Source: Pollenia angustigena (Eukaryota > Arthropoda > Insecta > Diptera > Polleniidae). From it: 64,000 bases of DNA. The stretch covers positions 168,374,478 to 168,438,477 of the forward strand of contig OV884058.1 of NCBI GenBank assembly GCA_930367215.1. The letters are read 5' to 3'. The notes beneath the pieces are model-generated. The model did no database searches, was not told where the DNA came from, and worked only from the letters and a program-made list of their open reading frames with translations. The translations under genes were made by a program, and so were the position numbers. Each line of letters starts with the position of its first letter. The first letter of the stretch is position 1. This document shows, in pieces, positions 31,219 to 41,495 of this stretch.

Positions 31219-31840
31219 AATACCAGTTGTAGGACCCAAAAGCTAAAGAAAAATAAAAAAATTTCCGGTTTTTTTTTTTGTACTTTTTTTTTCCCCCATT
31301 AAAGTATCAAAAAAATTCAGTATTATAGTGGGGGCTCATTATTAAGTACGAGTATGTTAATGAATGGAGAAAAATGTTTTGTAAAAAAAGTACCAAAAAT
31401 AGCGACGATTTTCACCCCTTAAATGTTCGAATTTCGAAAAAGTACCAAACTCATATTCGTATTTTTTTCATAGGTTTCGAATGTGGTATAAACTTTGTTT
31501 CTATGTTTATTGGTTCAAAAGATAGATAGGGTGTCAAAAAAGTACCAGAATTCAGGTTTTACCCGTTTACTCCCTAATAGGGCCAAATTTCGAAAAAGTA
31601 CCAGACACCTGTCCGCTTATTTTTCTAAAGAACAACGATCAGTATTATATTTTTTTTGTATCTCTTTTAGTTTTGGAGATATAAGGTCACCGCATTTTCC
31701 CGTTTTTACCCTTTTTTAGCCCCTAAACATTCGAATTTCCAAAAATCCCGTCTTAGTGGATCGACTTGGGGAGTGACCAATCTCTGGTCCAAATTTCAAG
31801 TGTCTAGCTTCAGGCGTTTAGGCTGTGCGATGATGAATCA

Positions 31841-31872
31841 GTGAGTCAGTCAGTGAGTCAGTCAGTCAGTAA
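31841..31872. repeat. GTCA/GAGTCAGT simple repeat
   Basis: Short imperfect run of GTCAGTCAGTGAGTCAGTC, at the end of a segment that resembles 28262-28350 (shared GTGCGATGATGAATC and a preceding TTCGGTCC/CTGGTCC word). The two segments flank the repeat-rich centre of the hAT-type element. Confidence 0.75.
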
Positions 31873-32008
31873 CGTTACAATTTTATATATATAGATTTCT
31901 TGTACTTTTCCTTCTGAATACATTTTCTTTGGTTTATTAAAGGCATTGTTTTGCACAGGTAGACATTTAAAAACTTTTTAGAAATTTATTTACCCATTCC
32001 CCCAGATT

Positions 32009-32545
32009 CTCCCATCACGTCTAATTAATCAGATACACCAATAACTGTAATTTCGGAAGATGATTTGTACCACAATTACATAATAACAAAATCTATAGTT
32101 TTATAATTTTATTCTACAGTCAACATAATTACAAAAGTTGTAGGCTTAGGCCCACGATGTCGACAAGAACATTTCTTTGGTATATTTGTATTGAAAACAA
32201 AAACAAATTTTAGTTTTTTATAAATATTCGAAAGAAATGTTCTTCTATACACCGTAGGCCTGGCAGCTAATCCTATAACAAAAAAACGAAAATATCACTT
32301 TTTCAAATACTTTAATTTAATACAAATAATGGCATACATGCTACTGAATTTACGTGCTAGTGTTTTAATTTCTTTACTTAAGCATATTTAGTTTTTATCC
32401 AGTTTCGTCTATTATTGCTTAAAATTTTTGTAATCAGGTTTATAAACCAAAACTATAAAACTGGATTTTGTTATAAATTGTGGTACAAAACATCTTCCGA
32501 AATTACAATAATTGGTGTATCTGACAAATGTGACGTGATGGGAGG
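32009..32545. mobile_element. Long-arm inverted-repeat MITE (~100-bp arms)
   Basis: The left arm from TCCCATCACGTC through CAGATACACCAAT and GTAATTTCGGAAGATG to AACAAAATC recurs inverted at about 32440-32545 with few mismatches. Inside is a second inverted pair (AAGAACATTTCTTT / AAAGAAATGTTCTT). No coding sequence. It is nested in the hAT-type element. Confidence 0.75.
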
Positions 32546-32836
32546 AAACTGCGCTCATATTCGTCTTAAGCATTCCAAAAAATATAAGAATCAGTTGGAA
32601 TCGTTAAACAAACTTTTTCTGTGTAGTCCTGTGTTTTTATTAATGGTCAGTTTTATAAAATTTTTTTTACAATTAATTGTTCTTAAAACGACTATATACT
32701 ATACTTCACTTGGAACCCAATCTTCAAGGCTAGTAATTAACAAATTTAAAGGTTAAAGCATGGATTCGCAAGTAATGACTTTTAACCTTTTTGTTACTTT
32801 ATTAAAGCTTACATAGTAAAAACACGTTCAGAGGCA

Positions 32837-33100
32837 CTACTGTGTGGCTATGTAAAAATATGAGAGATCAATTTGTAAAAGTTTGAACATAAGTATATGT
32901 TCCAATTTCACGCCAAAAATCTTCACAGCATTCGAAATTTTTAATATGTGTTCATAATTCGTGTCATTTACTTTACTCTCTAGAAGTTTAAATTCTTGTA
33001 TAAATGCATCTGTGTCAGTTATATCTTTAAACTCTGAAACTAATTCGAAATAGTTTATATCTTCATTAGACACTATACACAATGGGTCTAAATACTTCAA
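32837..33100 (-). pseudogene. Possible hAT transposase trace (87-residue ORF)
   Basis: The protein-like composition (KYLDPLCIVSNEDINYFELV, then ITDTDAFIQEFKLLESKV) resembles the region before the hAT dimerisation domain, with a D-x-D...E-F-K-L-L pattern. It lies in the right part of an element with hAT ends, which supports but does not prove the assignment. No catalytic motif is present. Confidence 0.4.
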
Positions 33101-33139
33101 TATATTGAGCTTTTTTGTTTTTTATATCAATTTTTGGTA

Positions 33140-33418
33140 TCACACACTAGACTAATTATGCTGGCGTAAAATGGCAGTTTGTAGGCAAGCGAGGTGAAGG
33201 TAATGGTTTTTCGTTGGCGTAAAGTTTCAACCGGCTTCAACCCCGCACAAGCAGCGCAAAACTAATACATGCACATTTTCAAAAACAAATGAATGCAAAA
33301 AACACTAATACATACAAAGTTTTGAACACGTACACATTTTATGCCAGATAATTTTACTACAGTGTGTAATTGATGGAGCAATAATTTGTTCGCTTAAAAA
33401 TTAGTCTAATGTGTGATG
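33140..33418. mobile_element. ~280-bp MITE with TCACACACTAGACTAAT ends
   Basis: TCACACACTAGACTAAT at 33140 and ATTAGTCTAATGTGTGAT near 33400-33417 are inverted repeats with one mismatch. No ORF. No clear target duplication seen. Confidence 0.6.
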
Positions 33419-33977
33419 GGCCAATTACACAAATTTTAGAAAAGTTTTCGGTACACAACAGCTCGGCTTGTGCTTCACGACCAATATATAATAAATAAAA
33501 CAGGTTAATAGAAAGTTTATTCAACCGATTTTCAGCTAACCACGCATGACATATTTTATATAAATTATATTTCATACATATATTAAAACAGTTTCACTTA
33601 TATTAAAGCTGGGAGTTATAATAAAACAGAAAGAAAAAAAGTATCTTTTCCTAACGTAAAAAGTATCAAAAAGGTGGCAAGAATCACAAAAAGTACCACA
33701 TTTGGGTGCATTTTGTAAAAGTGGCCAAATAGTATCCAAGCAGTCGAAAAAGTGGCAAATTGCCACTTTAGTGGCACCAACGGTAACGCTGCATAAAACA
33801 TACAAAGTTGGTTATAGTATGAAATAAAGCATTCCATACTTTAAGGGTATTCATTTATTGAAAATTTAATATAACAACGGCGCACGGTGTTCGATTCTTT
33901 ATTTTGGCTGGTCAAAAACCCAAAAATGATTTATTAAAAGGAACAAATTGGACCACAATATTTGAATACGCACATAC

Positions 33978-34593
33978 TGTTATGAAAGAAACTTTAGTTA
34001 GTTGTAATTATTGCTTAAGAATTAGTTGTAATTATTATTTATCTTGTATGGATTAGTTATTAAGTATTTGTTAGTTATTTTATTAGTTTACATTGTTATT
34101 AAAAATTGTTATAATTTAGTACACTTCGATCCCAATGTGCAGAAAGAACTAGAAATGACCGTTAAAAAAGCTTTAGTATAAGTGGTGAAATTATGTAAAC
34201 ATAAGTGCCGCCACCAATCATAATTGACTATAGAGTGGTAAATAAGTAAAGCCTCGAACCTTCGAGAAACATTTCGAATGTTCTAGATGGCTGAATTACA
34301 GTATAAATACTTGCGGCGGCTAGCATCAAAAAACAGTATTAGTTCAGCCTTTGTCAAGTTAAGAGCGCATCACACGGAGAAAACTATAAAACATTGTAGT
34401 GTGTTGATTACAATAGTGAGTTGTAAATAAAGTATAAATTACGGTTGTTAAAGTGACTAAGTTCCTAATAAGTCAGTGTTATACATAAAAGTGTTGTGTT
34501 TATTTGTTTTATTTAAATTGCAATCAACGAACTCGAAACGGTTTATTATAATGGAAATAAACCAAAACGTTATTGAAAGGCAGTAACGTAACA
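33978..34593 (+). repeat. Solo LTR (616 bp), Ty3/gypsy type, duplication ATAC
   Basis: It begins TGTTATGAAAG and ends GTAACGTAACA. ATAC stands on both sides (33974-33977, 34594-34597). It contains AGTATAAATACTTGCGG, a good TATA box, then CAGTATTAGTTCAGCC around the expected start site, and AATAAA further on. That order (promoter, R, poly-A signal) is that of a retroviral-type LTR. No internal region remains, as after LTR-LTR recombination. Confidence 0.82.
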
Positions 34594-34969
34594 ATACCAA
34601 ATAAGATAATTCTCATGAATTTTTGCTGGAATTTAAATATGTACGACTATAACGGTAATACGAATATCATGTAGAATGAAGAAAAAAATTTTGTGTATTT
34701 CGCTTAAAAAAAATTGCTTATGTTTGGAGGTCAATTACAACTTGTCTGTGCAATTTAGTTAATTAGTTCTTTTTATACTGAGACTGGTATTATCATTAGA
34801 GTAGACGCGGTGTATTTTTCAGTTATCAGAATAAAGGACGTATTTTTTATTAGCAATTATATCAGGAAGGTTGTAAGTAACATTTTTTTAAAACGAAAAT
34901 AAAACTTTGAAGACAAAAACTTTTTTCTTCTATATACTTCGAAGATCTTATTACTTGTTTAGTAAAATT

Positions 34970-35960
34970 TGGACTTTGAACTAAAAGAAAATAAAAAAAA
35001 TGGTTTGCCCGAAAGTGCCCATGCCGAACAAAATTTTTCAAAAACGACATGGAACCTACTGCAATTTCTCGCAAAGATCTTTTTCAAATATGATTATCCA
35101 CTGTCAAAAAAGACAAAGTTGATCGTATGGTTGACTTCATTTCACAAAATTTTGTCGGCAGTTCATTTACAACAATCGAATTTAGTAAACTGAAAAGCTT
35201 TTGTTTTACTTTATCTAATAATAATTCGGGACAGATGGGAAAAGGATCGTAGAACAAAATTGCGTTTTATGCACGATAATAACGACTGGCTAGCCGCTTC
35301 AATAGATCTTTCGCATTTTACAAAAAATTCTGCGGAACAAAACGCTACTAGAGGCAGACCAACAAAAAGTTTTGCAAATACAAATGACGGTTACATGGCC
35401 AGCCGCTTTTTTAAATATAGAGCTAATAAAACGCTTCCATGTTATATTAGAATGTTTAGCATCTGGATATGCGATTAATCCCAAAGCATTTGAGAGTTAT
35501 GCATCTGAAACCAGGCAATTGTACCTGAATTTGTTTCACTGGTACTTTATGCCAGTCAGTGTACACAAAGTCCTCTTCCCATTCTTCCCATTGGACAGCC
35601 ATCTGAGGAGACCCAAGAGTCAAGAAATAAGGACATTAGACGTTATAGATTACAATTAACCAGAAAAACTTCACGGATCCACACACAAACGTATTTAGTA
35701 AGAAGACTGTTAATATCTTCAGATCCATATATTTGCAGTTAAAGAAAAACATCTAAAATTAAACGCAGAGATTTAACTTCAGATATTTTGAATTTGTTTG
35801 AAAATACTGATACATATACAGAAGACTCTGAAACCGAAAATGACATATATAGTAATGATTCTGAATCAATGAACATGTTACATAATAAGTTTACAAGCTT
35901 TGTGCAAAAAAAAAATAACTTTGTATCCTTTTTATTTTCGAAGTTATTAATAAAGAACTA
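34970..35960 (+). pseudogene. Second Transib (RAG1-like) transposase relic
   Basis: The clearest part is 35430-35735: LECLASGYAINPKAFESYA, then LYLNLFHWYFMPVSVHKVL, a frame shift, and PIGQPSEETQESRNKDIRRY, RKTSR and RRLLISSDPYI. This is the C-terminal core of Transib transposases, which contains the third catalytic acidic residue. The acidic tail (TEDSETENDIYSNDSES) continues to about 35900. Upstream stretches (34970-35420) are protein-like but broken, and I assign them only by position. No CACAGTG-type ends were found nearby. Confidence 0.68.
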
Positions 35961-36412
35961 ATGTATTAAAAATATAATATCATTTTACATAACAAATGTG
36001 GGTGTGTCTGTGGGCAGAGTAATTAATATTAATGCAATAGTTTTAAGCAATATGCTTCCAGTCCCCATTCAAGAAATTGGCGTTATATGCCTCTTATATC
36101 CAAACATACCAACAAAAAATCACAGTTGTTCTTATTCTTATCTTGAAGCATGCTTTTTTTATTACTGAAAACGTATGTAAGCAAATTTGAAACTTTGCAT
36201 GCGTCCTTTTTTCGTTTCAGAAAATTTATGTAAAAGATGTCAAGGCTTTTTCTTGGGTACGAAAAATTTTAAAAAAATTTTGGATAGCATGGGCGGGTGG
36301 GTGTTAGGCGTGGAGGATTTGAATGAAATGAAATATTTTTTTAATTTGGGCAATAAAATGCTCGGTGCCAAATTTCAATAATCTTCGACCACTCCTTATA
36401 GTTTTTGCACTT

Positions 36413-36795
36413 TCAAGCTTTTTGGAGCTTCTCGACCGCGTGTATGTAAGGGCGAAGTTTCTCATTAGTAACAGTAGGGTATCCAATTCTATTGACTCCC
36501 TTAAGTACCGTCGCAAAGTGCGTTGTACTGGCCTATTTTATCGTTACTAAAATGGGATGTGGTTTGATTAAATTCGGAAACTGGTTCCAGAAACTCGTGC
36601 GTTTGTTCATAATATAGTTTTTTCTAAGGTCAGTCGGCCGGTGCATCGCACAACACATAACAAAAAAAAATCGTTCTTCTACCGAACTATTCATGTGTAG
36701 AATAATCTTCATGCTGTAGTTTTCCCTTACACTTTCAAGGGGAATAACATCAAGTCGATTGTTCACAAGCCCTTCTCCCTCTATCCTCCTTTCCC
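36413..36795 (+). pseudogene. Non-LTR retrotransposon RT C-terminal fragment (copy 2)
   Basis: It carries FLELLDRVYVRAKFLIS, SNSIDSLKYRRKVRCTGLFY and, in another frame, a SFFYRT segment and FPYTFKG. It is collinear with copy 1 at 10795-11150 and shares several identical stretches of DNA (TTTTGGAGCTTCTCGACC, AGTAGGGTATCCAATTCTAT). The two copies diverged from one family. Stops and frame shifts throughout. Confidence 0.75.
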
Positions 36796-36799
36796 CAAA

Positions 36800-37853
36800 A
36801 TATATAAAAAAAAGCCGTTTAAAATAGCTTTTTGCGAAATCGTCCAGCATTACCGATTTAATACGTGATCAAAAAAAAAAAAAAAAATCTATACAGAATA
36901 ACAACCCAAGTTGTCCTCAACATCTAAAAGACTCTACTTTTGGAACCTTTCATTGCACATATTTTTTTTAAATATGTACAATGATTTTTTTATTTATTTT
37001 TCCGCCGCTAGATTGACCTTTTATCCTGTATGCCACGCTACAAAATAACGTATATGATTGTTGGGCTTAAGTGTTACTCAAATGTAAAGTTTTATGTTTA
37101 TACAAAAATACACTACCCAAGTTAATATTAGAACTTGAATCTTTTTATGTTTCTGGTTTAGTTTAGTTTTGTGCTCTAGAACGTACTATTGAAAATTACC
37201 GTGACAATTGCACGAAAGTACTTTTTCCAATTAGTCATAGCTAGTACTGCGAGTAGAGATTAGTTTAAAAAAGTAGTGCGTTTAAGAAGCTGTCGCATAG
37301 CCCTTTCCGACCCAAGCAATTTCAAAGTTGGCGGATTTCAATGAAATTTTCACTATATGATAATTCGCCCTAAGATAACGTAAAAATGAACTTTTAAAGT
37401 ACATACAAAGCCCATGTCCTTAGAAACAGGACATACACATATGTGTACCTTGGGATTTCACTTGGACGAAATATAAGCATTTTTTTTGGCAAAAGTGTAG
37501 TTTACAGGGCACACGAAAAAAACTTTGAACACCTCTGGAAATAAAAAAAAAACAATATTAAAATTTAAGGGGGCTGAGGCCCGTAGGCCTCAAACGATTT
37601 GTTTGTATTGTGCCAGTTCCATTCACATTCATTTCCGCCAATCGCCTCAAAAGTTGTAAGCTGGTAAATACCGAACAAAGAATACAAAGGAATTATTCTG
37701 CCTTAACAAACGCTTGCACCTAATCACAGTTTTCTTACGCAAAATTGAGGTAGTAGAAACCCATATTACACATATGTGTAGGTACACATTGTCTCGCATA
37801 TTATTTAAATGCATGATGCTGTTGTTACAAAATAATACCAAAATCTTCATACG
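36800..37853. other. AT-rich flank upstream of the errantivirus, nothing recognised
   Basis: No gene or element boundary that I can support. The last bases before the LTR are TACG, close to the TACA found after the 3' LTR. Confidence 0.5.
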
Positions 37854-38242
37854 AGTTAACACCCCAGTTAATGGGCTAAGAACACTTGTTGCGAAACCAT
37901 ACTGCAACTCATCATATTTTATGTCAGCGCGTGTTGTAACATGATCCGCTTTTACTAATACCTAATTTAAGTTCAATAATAAGTGTTGTGAAATCACATT
38001 GCAACTCAGCATAATTAAAGTCTGCGCGTGTTGCAATGCGACTTGCACAAGTAAGCATTTTCCCACAATAAAATTGTAATTATAAATTAAGTTAGGAATA
38101 AGTTTCAATTCAATTCTAGCTGTGAATCAATAAAGTACTTAATTAAACTTTAACGCTTCTTTTTTTTTTGACGTGTGAGTACACATCCGGTCAGGCCCCT
38201 TGGTTGGCTTTTTTTAGAACAAGGATCTCTCCTTGTTTAACT
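37854..38242 (+). repeat. Errantivirus 5' LTR (389 bp)
   Basis: From AGTTAACACCCC to CTTGTTTAACT. It contains AATAAA at 38129-38134 and GTGAGTACACATCCGG further on. It differs from the 3' LTR (55123-55518) by six scattered substitutions, a T-tract change and a 12-bp block CCCCTTGGTTGG that appears inverted there. Confidence 0.9.
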
Positions 38243-38259
38243 GGCGCCCGTGCAGGGAC
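38242..38259 (+). promoter_or_regulatory. Primer binding site, tRNA-Lys type
   Basis: TGGCGCCCGTGCAGGGAC begins at the last base of the LTR. It matches the well-known tRNA-Lys(UUU) primer site except for two bases in the middle. The copies behind the internal LTRs (about 42523 and 46804) are identical. Confidence 0.85.
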
Positions 38260-40262
38260 CGGCCAGTCGGAATAAAGGACGTGCCGGGTCCTGAATTAAA
38301 CCTTTTGTATCTTGGCTCGCGAAAGTGAAAAACAATTAAAATAGAAAAATTAAGTTATCGTGAATAAAAAAAAATCCTGAAACATAAAAGGAAATATATT
38401 AAAATTCGAATCTTGTAAAGCGAAAATAAAAGTGGAAAATAGTTAAAAAAGAAAAATTAAGTTGTCGTGAATAAGAAAAAAATCCTGAAACATAAAAGGA
38501 AATATATTTAAATTTGAATCTTGTTAAGCAAAAATAATAATGAAAAATAGTAAAATTAAAATAAAAAAATCAATGAAAAAAATTATAATAATAACAATGG
38601 GTTTTTTTTTTAATAGAATATCTGTGAGAATAACATAAGGAAATTGTAAGAAGTGGAATTTTAAGAAGCTATTGCGCTGTAAAATGTGAAAAATAATTTT
38701 TTTTATGTCACTTACATAATGAAATAAAATATGTCCTTTTGGAAAAACGCGTATATTTCCTTCAAAAAGCGAGAATAGACTCACAGATCCTTACAAGTTG
38801 TAGTAAACTTAAGAACCTACACTACTCAGTAAGATCGGAGCATTTCTCGTTCGCTAAATAATTGAAATGTTGGAAAAATCGGGGGGTGAGCTTAATCGTT
38901 CCTTAGTACGTCGGTGATTACCGTTCGAAACCGGAGAAAACGATCCTCCAACTAAAAGGACCATAATAAAAATAATGCCAAATAATACAATGAATTAAGT
39001 GCGAAACAGCTTTAAAAGATGAATTCCAGAATATAATATATGTAAAATAAAAAATAACTGAATTCAGTTATAAAAAGGAAATAACATAAAAATAAAAAAG
39101 GTGTTAAAAAAAAGAGAGCAAATTGATGAAAAAAGTAATTTTTTTTGGAAAAAGGATATTAAGGCGAGTATTGTGCTATAACAAACCGTGACCAATATGA
39201 CATCCTTGTGGTGTCAGCGTGCTGCGATCTCGAACTCCGAGCACTCCAGTGCGTAAAAAATAATTATGTCACAAATAAAATAATAATGATTGGCTTTTGG
39301 GAAAATGTGAAATTCTCCTTCATAACACTCTTTTCGTTAATTCGAGATTACAGAAGGTTAAAGATGGCTCCTTCTGCAAGTCGTAGTAAACGTAAGCTCC
39401 TACGCTACTCAGCAGAAATCCTGTCAGTTGTAGTTAACATAAGAACCTGCACTACTTAATGGGAACCTAGTCATACTTTACACCTGGTAATTAAGGGTGA
39501 CAGTTGGAGGGTTCACAGGGTGAGACGAATCGTACCTCAGTATGTTGGCGTATGCCTTCGAAACAGGACTATGCGATCCTCCGCTCAAAAGACTATAACT
39601 AAGTACATCTGATAATATAAAAAATAAAAGCACAATACGAAAGGAATAACAGCGCCTTAAAATCAGAAAAATAAAATTTTCTTTAGAATTAAGAATGAAG
39701 GGATTGGCAAAAAAATTCAATACGAATTATCCTTACTCTCTATAATTTATAAGAAGAATTATCTATGAAATTAAAATGTGCAATCTCTTATTTTTAATAA
39801 ATAAAATAAATATTAAAGTGAAATATGAATGAAAATATGAAAGCAAAAATGAAATGTGAAAATTTGTGAGAGAAGTTCGCTTTTAGTTATCGTGAGCCAA
39901 GATATAAAGAAAAAAAATAAATAAAAATATAAGAATTGAAATAAAATGAAATAATTAAAACGTGAATAAAATTTTATCGTTTTAGAAATCTGATCACACG
40001 TACGCGATTGCGACGATTGTAACATACGATAAAAAATACTAAATAATTAATTGATATTAAAAATACAGCCTAGAATTGGATAATTTCAAGGGTAAGTGCA
40101 AGGTTTTGTTTTTCATTTTAAATTTAACTTTCAATATTTTGCGTGGTAACTCCCTCATTTTTGCCAGACAAAAGGTATAAGTGCTAGTTGAAAAAAAAAG
40201 AAAGATTAATATTTTGGAATCTGTTTGTTGAGGTTGTTTCACTTAATTTGTCGTACCAAAAA
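38260..40262 (+). other. Errantivirus leader (5' UTR), ~2 kb, internally duplicated
   Basis: Very A-rich, without a convincing ORF. A ~110-bp segment (AAAAATTAAGTTATCGTGAA onward) is repeated at about 38345 and 38453. A longer diverged pair (containing GTAGTAAAC..AAG..CCTAC and GCGATCCTCC or ACGATCCTCC) occurs at about 38790-38950 and 39375-39560. Copies 2 and 3 of the leader occupy 42541-44543 and 46822-48823. Confidence 0.8.
40089..40097 (+). promoter_or_regulatory. Candidate 5' splice site in the leader
   Basis: AAGG followed by GTAAGT is a near-perfect donor about 170 bp before gag. Env of gypsy-group elements is made from a spliced RNA whose donor lies near the 5' end of gag. It is repeated at 44370-44378 and 48650-48658. 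TTTTTGCCAG 60-70 bp downstream could also serve as an acceptor for a short leader intron. Confidence 0.5.
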
Positions 40263-41495
40263 ATGGAGGAACTAAAGAAAACCGTAATGGAAATGACAGG
40301 AGCTTTAAACGCGACCGTTAATCAGATGAAGGCCATGGAAGCTAAGATAAGGCTGCTTGAAAGTAAAACTGGCTCTTCCTCCACGGAAGCTAGCCAAGTT
40401 GAACCACCTCGTCCTCCTAGGAGTGAATTAGAACTCCGAGAATTAAGCGGGCTTCCGGACTGCGTAAAGGAATTGCAGGCGTTTGACGGGAATCCCACAC
40501 AATATGTGTCGTGGATACATAGCGTTGAGGCGATCCTTAGCGACTATGAAATTGTTAGGAAGAAGCCAATATATAGGGCAATACTGCAGAGTATTAGACA
40601 GAAAGTTAGGGGGGACGCAGATTCTGCCTTAGTTTCTTATAATATCTTTGATAATGACTGGACAAAAATTAAGGAGTGCTTATCGCTTCATTATGCCGAC
40701 AAGAGAGATATTAGAACTCTTGAGCATCAACTAAATCAATTGCTTCAAAAGGGATCTAAGGTGGATGAGTACTTTGCTGCAGTGAATCATCAATTTTCTT
40801 TGATTATCAATAAGATAAAAACGGAAAATTACTCAAAGGAGACTGTGGACGTACTGGTCGAAACGTATAGGAACCGAGCTCTAGATGTTTTTGTACGAGG
40901 CCTGAACGGTGATCTGTCCAGGCTTCTGATTATTCAAAGGCCAAAAACCCTTCCAGAGGCATACGCAATGTGTATGGAGATGCAAAATCTCAATTTGAGG
41001 AGTACGACTCTTCACCCGTATATTCGGAATCAGATAAGCGTTCCAATTAATACGATGTCTCGAAGGGAAATAATACCTCAGGTTCCGCCTAGACCTTTTA
41101 TTCCTAATAGAAATGGCAATTTCGGGCAATGGAAATATTCTCCAAAACAACAAGACGCTCCATCAAGACCTTATGCTCCCAAACCTCAAGAGAAAATGGA
41201 AGTTGACCAATCCATTAGGTCAAAAAGAGCAAATTATATGAACAGGCCAGGTACATTTAAGAGAAATGCGAAATCAGAAAACGTAACTAATCCCTTTAAA
41301 CAGCATAGATTGTTTCACACCTATACGGAACGTGAAAACGCGCCTGAGTATAATTATAAACAACAAAATTGGTTAGTACCCTCTTTAAGGCAGGACCATG
41401 TTCCTGTACAATCCGTCGGTGTCGAAAGTGACAACGCTGAGGACGCTGAGATAAATTTTATGTCAGAGGCCTCCCTTCAAGCGTACCATATATAG
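40263..41495 (+). CDS. gag: Errantivirus Gag, copy 1
   Basis: The frame opens at 40188, but the ATG at 40263 with AAAATGG context is the likely start, giving 410 residues (MEELKKTVMEMTGALNATVN...). The N-terminal ~50 residues can form a coiled coil. The central part (ELQAFDGNPTQYVSWIHSVE onward) is the capsid-like region. A basic, proline-rich C-terminus (VPPRPFIPNRNGNFGQWKYS) replaces the CCHC knuckle, as usual in errantiviruses. Gag forms the particle and binds RNA. It ends at 41495, 34 nt after a slip heptamer leading into pol. Confidence 0.88.
   Translation: MEELKKTVMEMTGALNATVNQMKAMEAKIRLLESKTGSSSTEASQVEPPRPPRSELELRELSGLPDCVKELQAFDGNPTQYVSWIHSVEAILSDYEIVRKKPIYRAILQSIRQKVRGDADSALVSYNIFDNDWTKIKECLSLHYADKRDIRTLEHQLNQLLQKGSKVDEYFAAVNHQFSLIINKIKTENYSKETVDVLVETYRNRALDVFVRGLNGDLSRLLIIQRPKTLPEAYAMCMEMQNLNLRSTTLHPYIRNQISVPINTMSRREIIPQVPPRPFIPNRNGNFGQWKYSPKQQDAPSRPYAPKPQEKMEVDQSIRSKRANYMNRPGTFKRNAKSENVTNPFKQHRLFHTYTERENAPEYNYKQQNWLVPSLRQDHVPVQSVGVESDNAEDAEINFMSEASLQAYHI
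41453..41459 (+). promoter_or_regulatory. -1 ribosomal frameshift heptamer A AAT TTT (gag-pol)
   Basis: AAATTTT is read as A AAT TTT in the gag frame, and pol continues in the -1 frame. The identical heptamer occurs in copies 2 (45734-45740) and 3 (50014-50020). The gag stop follows 34 nt later. Confidence 0.65.

Larger units (their letters stand above)
27610..33791. mobile_element. hAT-type element, 6.18 kb, with perfect 8-bp duplication CATAAAAC
   Basis: CATAAAAC lies at 27602-27609 and 33792-33799. The element starts CAGTGTTACCGT and ends with the inverse ACGGTAACGCTG (one mismatch). CAGxGTTxCC ends and 8-bp duplications are the mark of hAT transposons. Both subterminal regions are rich in GTACCAAA/GGCACC-type words. 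The interior is filled with nested repeats: tRNA-like copies, a 118-bp array and two MITEs. Only a weak transposase trace is present (32837-33100), so this copy is non-autonomous. Confidence 0.82.

Noticed and set aside
39208..39459. 83-residue leader ORF present in all three modules
   Set aside because: It lies in one of the duplicated leader segments and has no recognisable domain; its conservation only reflects recent triplication.
40188..40262. Gag starting at the first ATG of the frame (40188)
   Set aside because: The 25 extra residues are leader-like; the ATG at 40263 has better context and begins the coiled-coil N-terminus.
40881..41153. 90-residue minus-strand ORF, repeated in the other gag copies
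   Set aside because: Antisense shadow of gag; it repeats only because the module repeats.
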